19,952 nt of DNA, from positions 1 to 19,952 of the forward strand of contig DASPWT010000029.1 in NCBI GenBank assembly GCA_035637655.1, written 5' to 3'. The first letter of the stretch is position 1, and each line of letters begins with the position of its first letter. Made by a program: the position numbers and the translations under genes. The notes under the pieces are model-generated. The model was not told the DNA's origin. It did no database searches and saw only the letters and a program-made list of their open reading frames with translations. The stretch comes from VBDM01 sp035637655. GTDB taxonomy: Bacteria > Pseudomonadota > Gammaproteobacteria > Burkholderiales > SG8-39. Below are positions 1-8,212 of this stretch, in pieces.

Positions 1-179
1 TCTATTTTCTTGCGCGACAAGTCGAACCCGACTGTCGGACGGCGCTTGCCGAACTCGACCGCGAGCGGAAGCCCGACGTAACCCAAGCCGACTACGGCAA
101 CCGTCGCCAGCCGTTGGCCGCTCTCGGACCGGACTTCCGCCTGGCGATCGGATTTTTCAAGCAGTTCCAGCATGGTCAT
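1..179 (-). CDS. tviB: Nucleotide-sugar dehydrogenase, N-terminal fragment (TviB/WbpA/WbpO type)
   Basis: Only the first 59 codons are present; the gene continues past the left edge. The reverse strand reads ATG ACC ATG CTG GAA CTG and reaches VAVVGLGYVGLPLAVEFGK at about residues 27-45. This is the GxGxxG NAD-binding start typical of UDP-glucose/UDP-HexNAc 6-dehydrogenases; 'GYVGLPLA' is the family signature. The enzymes oxidise C6 of a UDP-sugar in two NAD-dependent steps to the uronic acid. A second ATG at 173 is an alternative start, and neither has a strong Shine-Dalgarno. The gene begins 41 bases after the secreted repeat protein ends and is in the same array as a TviC/WbpP-like epimerase, which favours UDP-GlcNAc as substrate. 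Substrate specificity cannot be read from this fragment, so the symbol is an inference from context. Confidence 0.8.
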   Translation of the reverse strand, partial: MTMLELLEKSDRQAEVRSESGQRLATVAVVGLGYVGLPLAVEFGKRRPTVGFDLSRKKI

Positions 180-220
180 GCCTTGGGTCGAGCGCCTTGA
201 AACAGGTCAATCGGCTTGCC

Positions 221-1822
221 TCAAGGGCGGACATCGAAAGCATCCACCACGATGTAATTATTGCTCGCGGCCGGGTTTTGCCGACCCGTCGCCTCGATTG
301 TCAACGTATGGCTCCCGCTGGCCAATCCCGTTGCCTTGAAGATGATGTCTTGGTATCCCTCCCTTGGGGAAGCAAACGTATCGATCTCGGCCACGAAGAC
401 TCCATCCAAATACACGTTTGCGATTCCGGTAGTGAATTTGCGGCAGCCGATCCAGCTGACCGACGTCCCAGTGAAGGTGAACGTGGCGGTCGCGCCAGCC
501 GAATTGGATTCCGAGATGGTCCCCATGCTCCACGCCCTGTTGAGGTTGCCTTGAATCCAACTGCCGGAATAGGCAACGGACGGATCGGTTTCCTCGAAGC
601 GCGTTCCCGGCCTCGTCACATCGAACGCATCCACCGCGACCAGGGGCCCCGACGAAGCCGCGTTCTTTTGGCCCGTCGCCTCGATCGTGATCGTATGGTT
701 CGCGTCGGCCAAGGTCGGCGAGGTGAAGACGATGGCCTGGACTCTGGGGTCCGAATAGTACAGATCGACCTCACCGGCGAAGACTCCATCCAAGTATACG
801 CGAGCGATCCCCGCATCGGGTCCGCGATAGCCAATCCAGCTGATCGACGTTCCGTTGAACGGCAACGTGGCTTGCGCACCAGGCGTCGTCGAGACAGCGG
901 CGTACCATCCGCTCCATGATCTGCTGGTATCCCACAGCGTCCAGCCGGCGGTGTAGCTCATGTCCGGATCCGTATCCTGGATGTGCGAAGCGACCTGCGC
1001 AGGCACCTCGAACGCATCCACGACCGCGAGGGCGAAAGGCGACATCGCCGCCTGCGAATCAGTGTTCTTCAGCCCGGTCACCTCGATCGTCAAGGTATGG
1101 CTGCTGTTGCTCAGGCCCCGCGCCTTGAAGACGGGAACGTGGACCTCGTACGACCTCGCGAACATGTCCACCTGGGACACGAAGACGCCATCGATCGACA
1201 CGCGAGCGATGCCGCTGTCGGGCCCGCGCATGCCGAGCCAAGTGACCGAGGTCCCTGTGAAGACGAACGTGGCTTGAGCGCCGGGCGTCTGCGACTCCAT
1301 TGCGCTTCCCCCGCTCCATCCGAACAGGCCGCCATCCTGGATCCAGCCAGGGCCGAAGCTCACGGACGGATCGGTCTCTTCATAGCGCTTTACTGCCGCC
1401 GGCGGCGGAGGAGCATTGGACACCGTCACGGTGACCGGCGTCGAGGTGGCGCTGTTGCCGGCGGCATCGCGCGCGACGGCGGTGAGGGTATGCGAGCCAT
1501 TGCTCGCGGTAGTCGTGTCCCAGGGCACCGAATACGGCGCGGTGGTGTCGTCCGCCCCGGGAGCGCCGTCGAGGAAGAACTGTACGTCGGCGACACCTCT
1601 GTTGTCGGAGGCGCTGGCCGTCACGTTGATCGTTCCGGAAACGGTGGCGCCGGAGGCGGGAGACGTGATGCTGACCGTCGGCGGGGTGTTGTCCGGGCTG
1701 GGGCACGTCAAGCCCGGAATACACGGCAATAGCTGCGCGAAAGCCTGGAGCGGAACCCAGGCCAAGCCGAAAACTGCCAATAGAGCCGCCGCGCGAACAC
1801 GTCGTTTTGAGATACTGAGCAT
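221..1822 (-). CDS. Secreted protein: one bacterial Ig-like domain plus three lectin-like repeats
   Basis: 533 residues. The signal peptide (residues 1-29) ends in QAFA-Q. Residues 47-135 form a bacterial Ig-like domain (TPPTVSITSPASGATVSG, then DNRGVADVQFFLDG and DAAGNSA). A proline linker at 138-142 leads to three copies of a roughly 125-residue module at about 147-273, 280-402 and 409-532. Each copy has, in order, EETDPS or DTDPD, G-W, F-x-G-T-S-x-x-W-[IL]-G, GIA-V-x-[LI]-DGVF, HT[LI]TIE-TG and VDAF-V. This pattern suggests a beta-sandwich, galactose-binding-like adhesion or sugar-binding module; no enzymatic motif is visible. A GGAGGGG Shine-Dalgarno lies about 7 bases before ATG 1822. 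It sits between the epimerase and dehydrogenase genes of the EPS array, so an extracellular role in binding or organising the polymer is an inference. The specific ligand is unknown. Confidence 0.8.
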   Translation of the reverse strand: MLSISKRRVRAAALLAVFGLAWVPLQAFAQLLPCIPGLTCPSPDNTPPTVSITSPASGATVSGTINVTASASDNRGVADVQFFLDGAPGADDTTAPYSVPWDTTTASNGSHTLTAVARDAAGNSATSTPVTVTVSNAPPPPAAVKRYEETDPSVSFGPGWIQDGGLFGWSGGSAMESQTPGAQATFVFTGTSVTWLGMRGPDSGIARVSIDGVFVSQVDMFARSYEVHVPVFKARGLSNSSHTLTIEVTGLKNTDSQAAMSPFALAVVDAFEVPAQVASHIQDTDPDMSYTAGWTLWDTSRSWSGWYAAVSTTPGAQATLPFNGTSISWIGYRGPDAGIARVYLDGVFAGEVDLYYSDPRVQAIVFTSPTLADANHTITIEATGQKNAASSGPLVAVDAFDVTRPGTRFEETDPSVAYSGSWIQGNLNRAWSMGTISESNSAGATATFTFTGTSVSWIGCRKFTTGIANVYLDGVFVAEIDTFASPREGYQDIIFKATGLASGSHTLTIEATGRQNPAASNNYIVVDAFDVRP

Positions 1823-1912
1823 GACTGTTCCCCTCCGCCGACAGTTAGAGAAGCCGGCATGACTATGACCCCGAAATGTTGAAAGTCCGCGATCCGAGGC
1901 AAGCCGATAGAA

Positions 1913-2989
1913 CTACGATCCGCGGAGCACGACCTGGGACCCCGGCACCCGATCATCGGTCGAACGCCCCCGCGCGAGCTTCGCGACGTGCCAGTCGATC
2001 ACCCGCGCCAGTCCGTCCCGCACCCGCCAGGCCGGCTGGTATCCGAGAAGCTGCTGCGCCTTGCCGATGTCGGCTCGCGAGAAACGCACATCGCCGGGGC
2101 GAAATTCGCGATAGACCGGGCGCAGATCGCGCAGATGGGGATAATGCGTCTCGAGCTGCGAACGGATCATCTCGAAAAGCTCGTTGAGGGTGGTTTTTTC
2201 GCTCACCGCCACGTTGTAGACCTGGTTGACAGCGCTCGGGTCGTCAACCACGGCCGCGAGCAGATTCGCCTGAACCGCGTTGTCGACATAGCAGAAATCG
2301 CGAGCCGTCCCTCCATCGCCGTTGATGAAGATGGGCTCGTCGCGGATCATGCTGGCGATCCACTTCGGGATCACGGCCGCATAAACCCCGTTCGGATCCT
2401 GGCGCGGGCCGAACACGTTGAAGTAGCGCAGCCCGATCGAGGGAAATCCATAGCAGCGCGCGAAGATCTCGGCGTACAGCTCATTCACATACTTGGTCAG
2501 CGCGTAAGGCGACAGCGGCCGGCCGACCTGCGACTCCACCTTCGGGAGGGCGGGATGATCGCCGTAGGTTGCGCTCGATCCGGCGTAGACGAAGCGCGAG
2601 ACGCCGGCTCCGTGCGCCGCTACCAGCATGTTGAGAAAACCCGTGACGTTGTTCTCGTTCGCGCCGATCGGGTCTGCGATCGAGCGCGACACGCTGCCGA
2701 GAGCCGCTTGATGCAGAACGACATCCACCGACCTGCACGCCCGGCGGCATTGATCGAGAGAGCGGATGTCGCCCTCGATGAAATTACAATTCTTCCACTG
2801 GCGTGTGCTGACAGCTTCCTTCACGTTGTTCCGGTTCCCGGTCGACAAGTTGTCTAGGCCGACCACCTTCTGATCCAGCTTCAGGAGGGTTTCCAAGAGA
2901 TGCGAGCCGATGAATCCGGCCGCCCCCGTAACCAGCCAAGTGCGCGGGCGGTTCCTAACGAGATCTTGAATCTCCGCGTAGGTCCTCAC
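1913..2989 (-). CDS. tviC: UDP-HexNAc(A) C4-epimerase, extended SDR family (TviC/WbpP type)
   Basis: 358 residues, normal for WbpP/TviC/GalE-type SDRs. The Rossmann motif TGAAGFIG is at 21-28 and LDNLSTGN at 45-52. The catalytic residues are Ser139 (AGSSATYG) and the YxxxK pair Tyr162/Lys166 (PYALTKY). RYFNVFGPRQDP at 188-199 and DFCYVDN at 231-237 are the hallmark stretches of UDP-GlcNAc/UDP-GlcNAcA 4-epimerases. Together with the TviB-like dehydrogenase downstream it would supply UDP-GalNAc or UDP-GalNAcA for the repeat unit; the order of the two reactions is not decided by sequence. The start is a GTG with GGGAG about 9 bases upstream, and no ATG fits better. It follows the GT4 gene after 95 bases. 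A UDP-glucose 4-epimerase role is the main alternative. Confidence 0.85.
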   Translation of the reverse strand: MRTYAEIQDLVRNRPRTWLVTGAAGFIGSHLLETLLKLDQKVVGLDNLSTGNRNNVKEAVSTRQWKNCNFIEGDIRSLDQCRRACRSVDVVLHQAALGSVSRSIADPIGANENNVTGFLNMLVAAHGAGVSRFVYAGSSATYGDHPALPKVESQVGRPLSPYALTKYVNELYAEIFARCYGFPSIGLRYFNVFGPRQDPNGVYAAVIPKWIASMIRDEPIFINGDGGTARDFCYVDNAVQANLLAAVVDDPSAVNQVYNVAVSEKTTLNELFEMIRSQLETHYPHLRDLRPVYREFRPGDVRFSRADIGKAQQLLGYQPAWRVRDGLARVIDWHVAKLARGRSTDDRVPGSQVVLRGS

Positions 2990-3084
2990 CGGATTTCACT
3001 CCCGGTGCATGCGCTCATTGCACTCTCGAGCTTCATTTATTCGTGTTCAATAAAAATGACTTCGCTCAGAAAGTCCGTGCGTAC

Positions 3085-4323
3085 TCACCGGTCGCACGCG
3101 GGTTCGTGAATCAGCTCCTTCAGCAACCCCTCGAAGCGTGCCAGCACCATGGAGGTGGAATGCGTGCTGCTGAAATATTCGCGACAGCGCGCCGAGGCGT
3201 GCCTCCAGTGCTCTTCGTCTGTAAACAGGCGCTCGAGCTCGGCCGCCGCTTCTTCCACTCGCTCGACAACCGGGTAGAGCGCTTCGCCGCGCAAGCGCGC
3301 ACCGGTGTCGACGAAAGCCACTGTCGGCACGCCCCGGGCCCACGCCTGAAGGAAAGTGTTCGGCATTCCCTCGTGGATCGAGGTATTGACGAGGACCCGT
3401 GCCTGGTCAAAGTACGGCTCGACGCGGGCAAGCGGCAGAAAGCCGGTAAACTCGATGTTGGAGATCGACGTCGCCGCCTCGCGTATCCTCTCGAAATACG
3501 CATTGCGGCGGGATGCGCCGCCTGCCCCGCCTATCATGACGAAGCGTCGCTGCGGCAGACGCCGTGCCAACTCAAGAAACAATTCGGGTCGTTTGTAGTC
3601 GCGTTCACGTATGCTCGCGACCCAGAGTACGCAGTCGCCTGACCCTGGTGAGGCGCCGGCGGGCAACTCGTAGCAATTGGGGATCTGGGTCGATTCGCGG
3701 CCATAATTGGCGCGGCAGGTTTGCTGCTGCACAGCGTTCTGCACCACTATCCTGTCGACGTGCTTGAGACCGTGCTCGTACAGCCAGCGGTCGCGGAGAT
3801 AACGGATTGGCTGGCGCCCCGGGACAAAGTCCAGGTTGGCCGCGCTGGCAAAAATAGAGCGCTTGCCGTTGCGGCGACAGAACTCCGCAACAACCGCTGT
3901 GAGCATGGCCGAGCAGCGCTGGTAATAGACATCGGCGTCGACCGCGCGCATCGCCCCCCACATCGCCGTGATGCGGGGGTGTATAAAGCGCAGAATCGGC
4001 AAACCGGCATCAGGACCATGGGTCTTGTGCACCGTGACGCCATCGAGCAGCACTCGCTGCGGCTGACCGTAGTCAAGGCAGATCATCGATACGCGGTACC
4101 CGGCGCGAGCCAAGGCCCGCGCCAGGATGCTTTGCTGCACTTCCGCACCGCCGATAAACTCGTTGTCCGGGTCGCGCGAAAACACCGGCCAGGTGTTCGG
4201 GGCGACAAAGCAGATATGCGGCCGCCGCGAGCTGCCGGCCGGGTGTAACGGGAGCGCGCGGCCGCGGCGGGCCGCTTCGGCGCTGCCCTCACGCCGACTG
4301 AGCGTGGGCCCCAGTATGGCCAT
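3085..4323 (-). CDS. Glycosyltransferase family 4 (GT-B fold), EPS repeat-unit assembly
   Basis: 412 residues, usual for GT4. The N-terminal Rossmann-like half opens with HICFVAPNTWP (36-46) and a GGAEVQQ acceptor-side motif (58-64). The donor-binding half has VLWVASIRERDYKRPELFLELA-like sequence at 232-253 and HEGMPNTFLQAWARGVP at 317-333. In the family's E-x7-E motif, Glu318 is present but the second Glu is Gln326. This may be tolerated within a subclade, so I do not call it inactive. No membrane segment is evident, so it should act on the cytoplasmic face, adding a sugar to the lipid-linked repeat. The start overlaps the end of the upstream polymerase gene by 35 bases, suggesting translational coupling. 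The first 30 residues are low-complexity and basic, so the exact start is uncertain. Sugar specificity is unknown. Confidence 0.85.
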   Translation of the reverse strand: MAILGPTLSRREGSAEAARRGRALPLHPAGSSRRPHICFVAPNTWPVFSRDPDNEFIGGAEVQQSILARALARAGYRVSMICLDYGQPQRVLLDGVTVHKTHGPDAGLPILRFIHPRITAMWGAMRAVDADVYYQRCSAMLTAVVAEFCRRNGKRSIFASAANLDFVPGRQPIRYLRDRWLYEHGLKHVDRIVVQNAVQQQTCRANYGRESTQIPNCYELPAGASPGSGDCVLWVASIRERDYKRPELFLELARRLPQRRFVMIGGAGGASRRNAYFERIREAATSISNIEFTGFLPLARVEPYFDQARVLVNTSIHEGMPNTFLQAWARGVPTVAFVDTGARLRGEALYPVVERVEEAAAELERLFTDEEHWRHASARCREYFSSTHSTSMVLARFEGLLKELIHEPACDR

Positions 4324-5812
4324 TGGGGCGAGAGATCCTCAAATCGCCGGTCTTTCGAGCGCGTTGACCGTACATCATTCCAATCGCCAGCCACAGGAAG
4401 ACCTGCTCCGGTCTCGGTGTGAGGTAGCTCCCGGCGATGCCGGCGACCAGAAAGCCCGCCAATCCGGCCGCGGCCCCCTGGTAGAATCCGCGCAAGATGG
4501 GGCTCAAGACCGGATCCACGCCCAGTGCGCGAAAATCCTTCAAGACGTGGACGAAGTAGCCGCAAACGAAAAACAGGCCGACTATGCCCATGTCGAGGAT
4601 GGTCTCCAGGTAGGCGTTGTGAGCTTGCGCCACTCCGAGAATACTGACCCCGACTCCCGTGCGCATGGCGTCGGACCAGAGAATCGACCCGAGACCGTTG
4701 CCGTAAATGGGGCTGCGCAGTACCTCGGGCAGGAGGGGCAGCCAGATCCCTTCGATGCGCCCGGCGCTGACGGCGTCGAGTCCGCTTCCGAACCCGCTTT
4801 CCACGCGATCGTATACTGCGCCCGGAAGGAGAAACGCCGCGACCACCGCCAGGAGCCCGAAGAACATCAAGGCTTTTGCGTTGCGGCGCCAGAGCAGGAA
4901 CAGCACGTTGACCGCGATGAAGCCGAGGAAGGCGCCGCGCGAAAACGTCAGCACCAGCGCCACCACCACCATTCCCATCGACGCCAGCAGCGCGAGCCTC
5001 AATCCTGTGTTCTTCGATTCGGCCCACGTGAAGAGCAGCAGTGCGTAGGCAACCGCGTACAGGCGCCCCAAGTCGTTGGCGTGCTGTCCGAGCGGCGACA
5101 GGAATTCGCGCGAGTCGTCGCTCGCCAGTCGGCCGAGCGCGACCCCGGACTGGGAGACGAACACGATCACGATCGCGCCCATCATCCAGATCGATATCAG
5201 CGTGGGAACGAGAAACTTTTCCGGCTTCTCCGACTTCGATACCGCGGCACCGACCAGCAGGGCGAATATCACCATCGACAACGGCTTGACCACGAGGTCG
5301 CGAACGTAGCCGGCGGCGTCGTGGAATTCGAGCTGGTCGTACATGAAGAACGCGGGTGCAATGTCGCCGACGTGACGCGAACCCAACGCGCCGGCGACCA
5401 AGATTGGTGCGATGTACAGCCATAGCAGTGGGAGCGGCATAAAGCGGCGCAGGCTGCCGCCGGACACCCCATGAAGCAGACAAGAGCCGAGCGTCCCGAC
5501 CAGCAGCAGGTTCACGGGATTGAGGCCAGTAATCCCGAGCATCTCGTGAGGAAACACGGTGCTGCTCGAAATCGGCATCAACGGGATAAGCAACACCACC
5601 CCGACGCGAAAATCGAGCAGGATGAATGCGCATGCGATCAGCGAGACGCACAGGTACAGCGCGTTCAACTCGGCGACTGCGACCGCTGATCCCCAGAAGG
5701 CGCCGAGCAGCGTGATGCCCGCAAAGACCGAGAGCGTGAACGCGATGCGGCGCCCTGACCGCGCGTCCTCCGCCGACCCACGCAAGATCTTCTGCGCCAG
5801 AACGGAGGGCAT
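4289..5812 (-). CDS. O-antigen ligase / Wzy-type polymerase, multi-pass membrane protein
   Basis: 507 residues with about 10-12 hydrophobic segments (e.g. 23-45, 51-66, 68-84, 100-114, 129-143, 176-192, 203-221, 249-263, 271-290, 294-308, 314-330). The Wzy_C region is recognisable: LTFSRGAFLGF at 288-298, a large periplasmic stretch to about 395 containing GNGLGS (371-376), then AHNAYLETILDMGIVG at 397-412. The His-Asn with following small glycines is the signature shared by O-antigen ligases and Wzy-like polymerases. In an array with Wzz-like epsF and Wza-like epsE, polymerisation of EPS repeat units in the periplasm is the most likely role. The gene starts 15 bases after epsG and ends inside the GT4 gene. 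Ligase versus polymerase cannot be separated by sequence alone. The 582-residue reading of the same strand (4083-5831) lacks hydrophobic segments and is a shadow. Confidence 0.85.
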   Translation of the reverse strand: MPSVLAQKILRGSAEDARSGRRIAFTLSVFAGITLLGAFWGSAVAVAELNALYLCVSLIACAFILLDFRVGVVLLIPLMPISSSTVFPHEMLGITGLNPVNLLLVGTLGSCLLHGVSGGSLRRFMPLPLLWLYIAPILVAGALGSRHVGDIAPAFFMYDQLEFHDAAGYVRDLVVKPLSMVIFALLVGAAVSKSEKPEKFLVPTLISIWMMGAIVIVFVSQSGVALGRLASDDSREFLSPLGQHANDLGRLYAVAYALLLFTWAESKNTGLRLALLASMGMVVVALVLTFSRGAFLGFIAVNVLFLLWRRNAKALMFFGLLAVVAAFLLPGAVYDRVESGFGSGLDAVSAGRIEGIWLPLLPEVLRSPIYGNGLGSILWSDAMRTGVGVSILGVAQAHNAYLETILDMGIVGLFFVCGYFVHVLKDFRALGVDPVLSPILRGFYQGAAAGLAGFLVAGIAGSYLTPRPEQVFLWLAIGMMYGQRARKTGDLRISRPNGHTGAHAQSA

Positions 5813-5827
5813 CCCAACTGGTCCGGT

Positions 5828-6718
5828 TCAAAATGCGTTGAATACGGTACCGACGATGCGAGCGCCCGTATCGTTCAACCCCTGGATGACGCTGGCCGTA
5901 TCGGCAAGACGGGTGTGGTCTTTGCGGGCGAGCACCATGGCACTGCCTGCGCGGAAAGCGAGGCTTTGTGCATCCGCGTAGAGTTTCGCCGGCGGGGTAT
6001 CGAAGAGGATGACGTCGAAATCACCACGCAACTCCTCCAACAAAGCGGTGAAAGACGGGCGCAACAGCAGCTCCTGTGGATTGGGCGGGCACGCCCCCGC
6101 CGGCAGGAGCGAAAGTGACCCGAATTCCGAAACCGGCACTACCGCGCCGCGATCGGCGCGGCCTGAGAGGACCGCCGAAAGGCCGATTCGGTCGGGAACG
6201 TTGAAGATCCGGTGCAGTCGCGGTGTGCGCAGGTCGGCGTCGATCAGAAGCGCACGTTCGCCGAGTTGCGAAAAAGCGACGGCAAGGTTGGCGGCAACGT
6301 AGCTGCGCCCTTCGCCGGGGCCTGGGCTGACGATCGCCAGCACCCGCTGTCTGACCCCGGCCCTGGACCAGCGAATCAACAGCTGGGTGCGCAACGCCCG
6401 CAGCTCCTCGGCGCGGGGGTGAAACGGTTCGTAAGCTACTACGAGTTCGCTGCTGACGCGCTCGTTGCCGGGTAGCATGTGGGGAAAATCGTACTGCTTC
6501 GCGACCGCCCAGCGCAGGTCGTCCGCTGTAATCAGACCTAGGCGAAGCGCAGCTTCACCGAACCTGCCTCCCTCGACGCGTTGCAGCTCCAGCACGCGCT
6601 CGATGTCCCCGGGGGCGAGCTTTCCGACCTCTACGAGGATGCTGCCGAGCTTGCCGTCTTGACGTGCAATGACACGGCTGGATCCTTCGATCGGAAGGAC
6701 ATTTTCCTGAGCGTTCAT
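5828..6718 (-). CDS. epsG: EpsG: chain-length-determinant tyrosine-kinase-like ATPase with MshEN-like N-terminus
   Basis: 296 residues from ATG 6718. The N-terminal part (about 23-75) resembles the GspE/MshE N-terminal domain: K23-L-G and R52-F-G start two 24-residue motifs, each ending in Q (Q46, Q75). The C-terminal part is a BY-kinase-like P-loop ATPase. Walker A is SPGPGEGRS (131-139) with Arg where Lys is canonical, A' is LLIDADLRTPRLH (157-169), and Walker B is VILFDTPPA (236-244). The C-terminus GTVFNAF has no tyrosine cluster. The family acts with EpsF to set polysaccharide chain length at the inner membrane. AAGGA at 6725-6729 is 6 bases from ATG 6718 but abuts ATG 6724, so the shorter form is preferred; with 6724 the gene would begin 3 bases after epsF stops. 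Membership is recognised from domain order and operon context. Confidence 0.88.
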   Translation of the reverse strand: MNAQENVLPIEGSSRVIARQDGKLGSILVEVGKLAPGDIERVLELQRVEGGRFGEAALRLGLITADDLRWAVAKQYDFPHMLPGNERVSSELVVAYEPFHPRAEELRALRTQLLIRWSRAGVRQRVLAIVSPGPGEGRSYVAANLAVAFSQLGERALLIDADLRTPRLHRIFNVPDRIGLSAVLSGRADRGAVVPVSEFGSLSLLPAGACPPNPQELLLRPSFTALLEELRGDFDVILFDTPPAKLYADAQSLAFRAGSAMVLARKDHTRLADTASVIQGLNDTGARIVGTVFNAF

Positions 6719-6724
6719 CAGCAT

Positions 6725-6729
6725 TCCTT
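6725..6729 (-). promoter_or_regulatory. Ribosome binding site deciding the epsG start
   Basis: The reverse strand reads AAGGA ATGCTG ATG. The AAGGA is 6 bases from the second ATG (6718) and 0 bases from the first (6724). It sits in the last bases around the epsF stop codon, consistent with coupled translation of epsF and epsG. Confidence 0.6.
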
Positions 6730-8161
6730 ATCGTGGGTTCGGTAAGGCGCGTCCGGCGCCACCTAGCCGACCGAGCAGAGGGACTCCGGCGGGCTGCCAA
6801 GCGTTGAGCACGCCGAGCAGAGGCACGTTCCATGCATTGTCGAGATCGTTGCGCGAGCGCACTCGGCAGTCGAACATTTCCATCAGAATCACGAGGCCGA
6901 TGCCGAGCATCGTTCCCACCACCACCGACAGGGCGATGTTGAGGAAGATTTTGGGTTGGGAAGGCGCGCTCGGCACGAATGCCGGGTTGAGCACGGTGAC
7001 GTTGGTTTGGCTCGCACGGCTTTCGACCTGGCTGACGACCGAGCGCTGCATAGCGGTGTCGTAGGCCCGTTCTGCGGATTCCACGTTGCGCCTGAGCACC
7101 GTTAATTCATTGCGAGTCTCCTTGAGCGCGAGCAGCCGGGCGCGCTGCGCCGCCATAGCTTTAATGAGATCCGCCTCGCGTTGGCGGCTCTGGCGCGCCG
7201 AGCTATCGATTCCGGAGACGAGCTTCCTCATTTCGGTGCCGAGTCTATCGCGTAAGCCCTGATTCTCGGAGACTTGACGCTGGTACTGAGGGTGGTTGGA
7301 TCCATACTGCGTGGCCATCTCCTGCAGCTTTGTTTCTCCGTGAAGGAGATCGGCCTTCAGCTTCTGAATGAACGGATTGTCGAGAACGTCCGGCAGCCTA
7401 TCCGGAGACCCGTCGTGCTCCAAAAATCTGCGCGCCTGCTGCGTCCGGCTGTTCCATTGGAACGTCTGCTCCTGCGCTCTCGCCACCTGCTCGGAGAGCA
7501 CCCCCAAGCGCGTGTTCTCGACGTCGAAGCGCTCGTCCGCCGAGACGATTCCCTGCCGCTGGTGATAGTCCGTCAGCTTTGCTTGGGCATCCTCCAGATT
7601 GGCTCGCAGGGTCTTGAGCTGTTCATCGAACCATGCCGCCGCTTGCCGCGTGGGTTCCACGCGCAACTCGAGCATCGTATCGATATAGGCCTTGGCGAAC
7701 CCGTTGGCGACCGACGCCGAAAAACCGGGGTCGGGGGTTGAAAAGCTGGCCTGGATGACGGTGCTCTGCGAGGTTTCCACCTTGATCTTCTTGAGAAGAC
7801 TCTCGATCAGCCAGTCCTCGATCGCGCCTTTGCTCCCCTGCTCGTGTTCGAAGGCCGCCCGCATCGAGGGACTCTCCGCGAGCTTCAGGTCTTGCACGAC
7901 CTTGCGCGCCACTTTCTTGCTGGTAATGATGTCCATCTGTGTCTGCAGGTAACTGAGCCGCTCCTGCGGGGCAATGAGGGGACGGAGGACGTTGCTCAGC
8001 GATTGCTCGTCCTTGGCGTCCACCAGCAGCGACACCGTTGCCTTGTAGGATTTCGGAAGCAGCAAGCTTGTCACGGTGGCGGCCAATACGGTGGCGGCGA
8101 GCGCCAGGCTAAACACGCCGAAGCGCGCGCGCAATGCAAGCAGAAACTGCTGGATGCTCAT
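6728..8161 (-). CDS. epsF: EpsF: Wzz-like chain-length determinant (polysaccharide co-polymerase)
   Basis: 477 residues. TM1 spans about 13-35 and is followed by a Wzz domain (KSYKATVSLLVD at 37-48). A long periplasmic region predicted as coiled coil occupies about 170-245 and 265-375. The proline-rich FVPSAPSQPKI motif (395-405) precedes TM2 at about 405-428, followed by a cytoplasmic tail of about 48 residues ending PNPR. This is the architecture of PCP proteins that set chain length with Wzy. The tail has no kinase domain; the ATPase is the separate epsG product encoded immediately downstream, a split arrangement. The ATG at 8161 has GGAAA upstream. epsE ends 51 bases before. Identification as EpsF rests on architecture plus position between EpsE and EpsG. 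Confidence 0.92.
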   Translation of the reverse strand: MSIQQFLLALRARFGVFSLALAATVLAATVTSLLLPKSYKATVSLLVDAKDEQSLSNVLRPLIAPQERLSYLQTQMDIITSKKVARKVVQDLKLAESPSMRAAFEHEQGSKGAIEDWLIESLLKKIKVETSQSTVIQASFSTPDPGFSASVANGFAKAYIDTMLELRVEPTRQAAAWFDEQLKTLRANLEDAQAKLTDYHQRQGIVSADERFDVENTRLGVLSEQVARAQEQTFQWNSRTQQARRFLEHDGSPDRLPDVLDNPFIQKLKADLLHGETKLQEMATQYGSNHPQYQRQVSENQGLRDRLGTEMRKLVSGIDSSARQSRQREADLIKAMAAQRARLLALKETRNELTVLRRNVESAERAYDTAMQRSVVSQVESRASQTNVTVLNPAFVPSAPSQPKIFLNIALSVVVGTMLGIGLVILMEMFDCRVRSRNDLDNAWNVPLLGVLNAWQPAGVPLLGRLGGAGRALPNPR

Positions 8162-8212
8162 GAAGTTTCCGATGTGGCTGGTCGAGGTCGCGGACCGCGC
8201 AGGGCGTGCCCT

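Noticed and set aside
3317..3333. GT4 E-x7-E motif with Gln at the second position, as a sign of inactivity
   Set aside because: The coordinates given are approximate. The surrounding EGMPNTFLQA stretch is otherwise intact and I believe Gln occurs naturally in some GT4 subgroups, so I kept the gene as active.
4127..5425. 432-codon plus-strand open frame across GT4 and the polymerase
   Set aside because: It is Glu/Gln/Arg/His-rich shadow coding opposite two well-supported genes, with no ribosome site.
4083..5831. 582-codon open frame on the same strand as the polymerase
   Set aside because: Its translation is Arg/Pro-rich without hydrophobic segments, while the overlapping frame 4289-5812 has a full Wzy_C signature and membrane segments.
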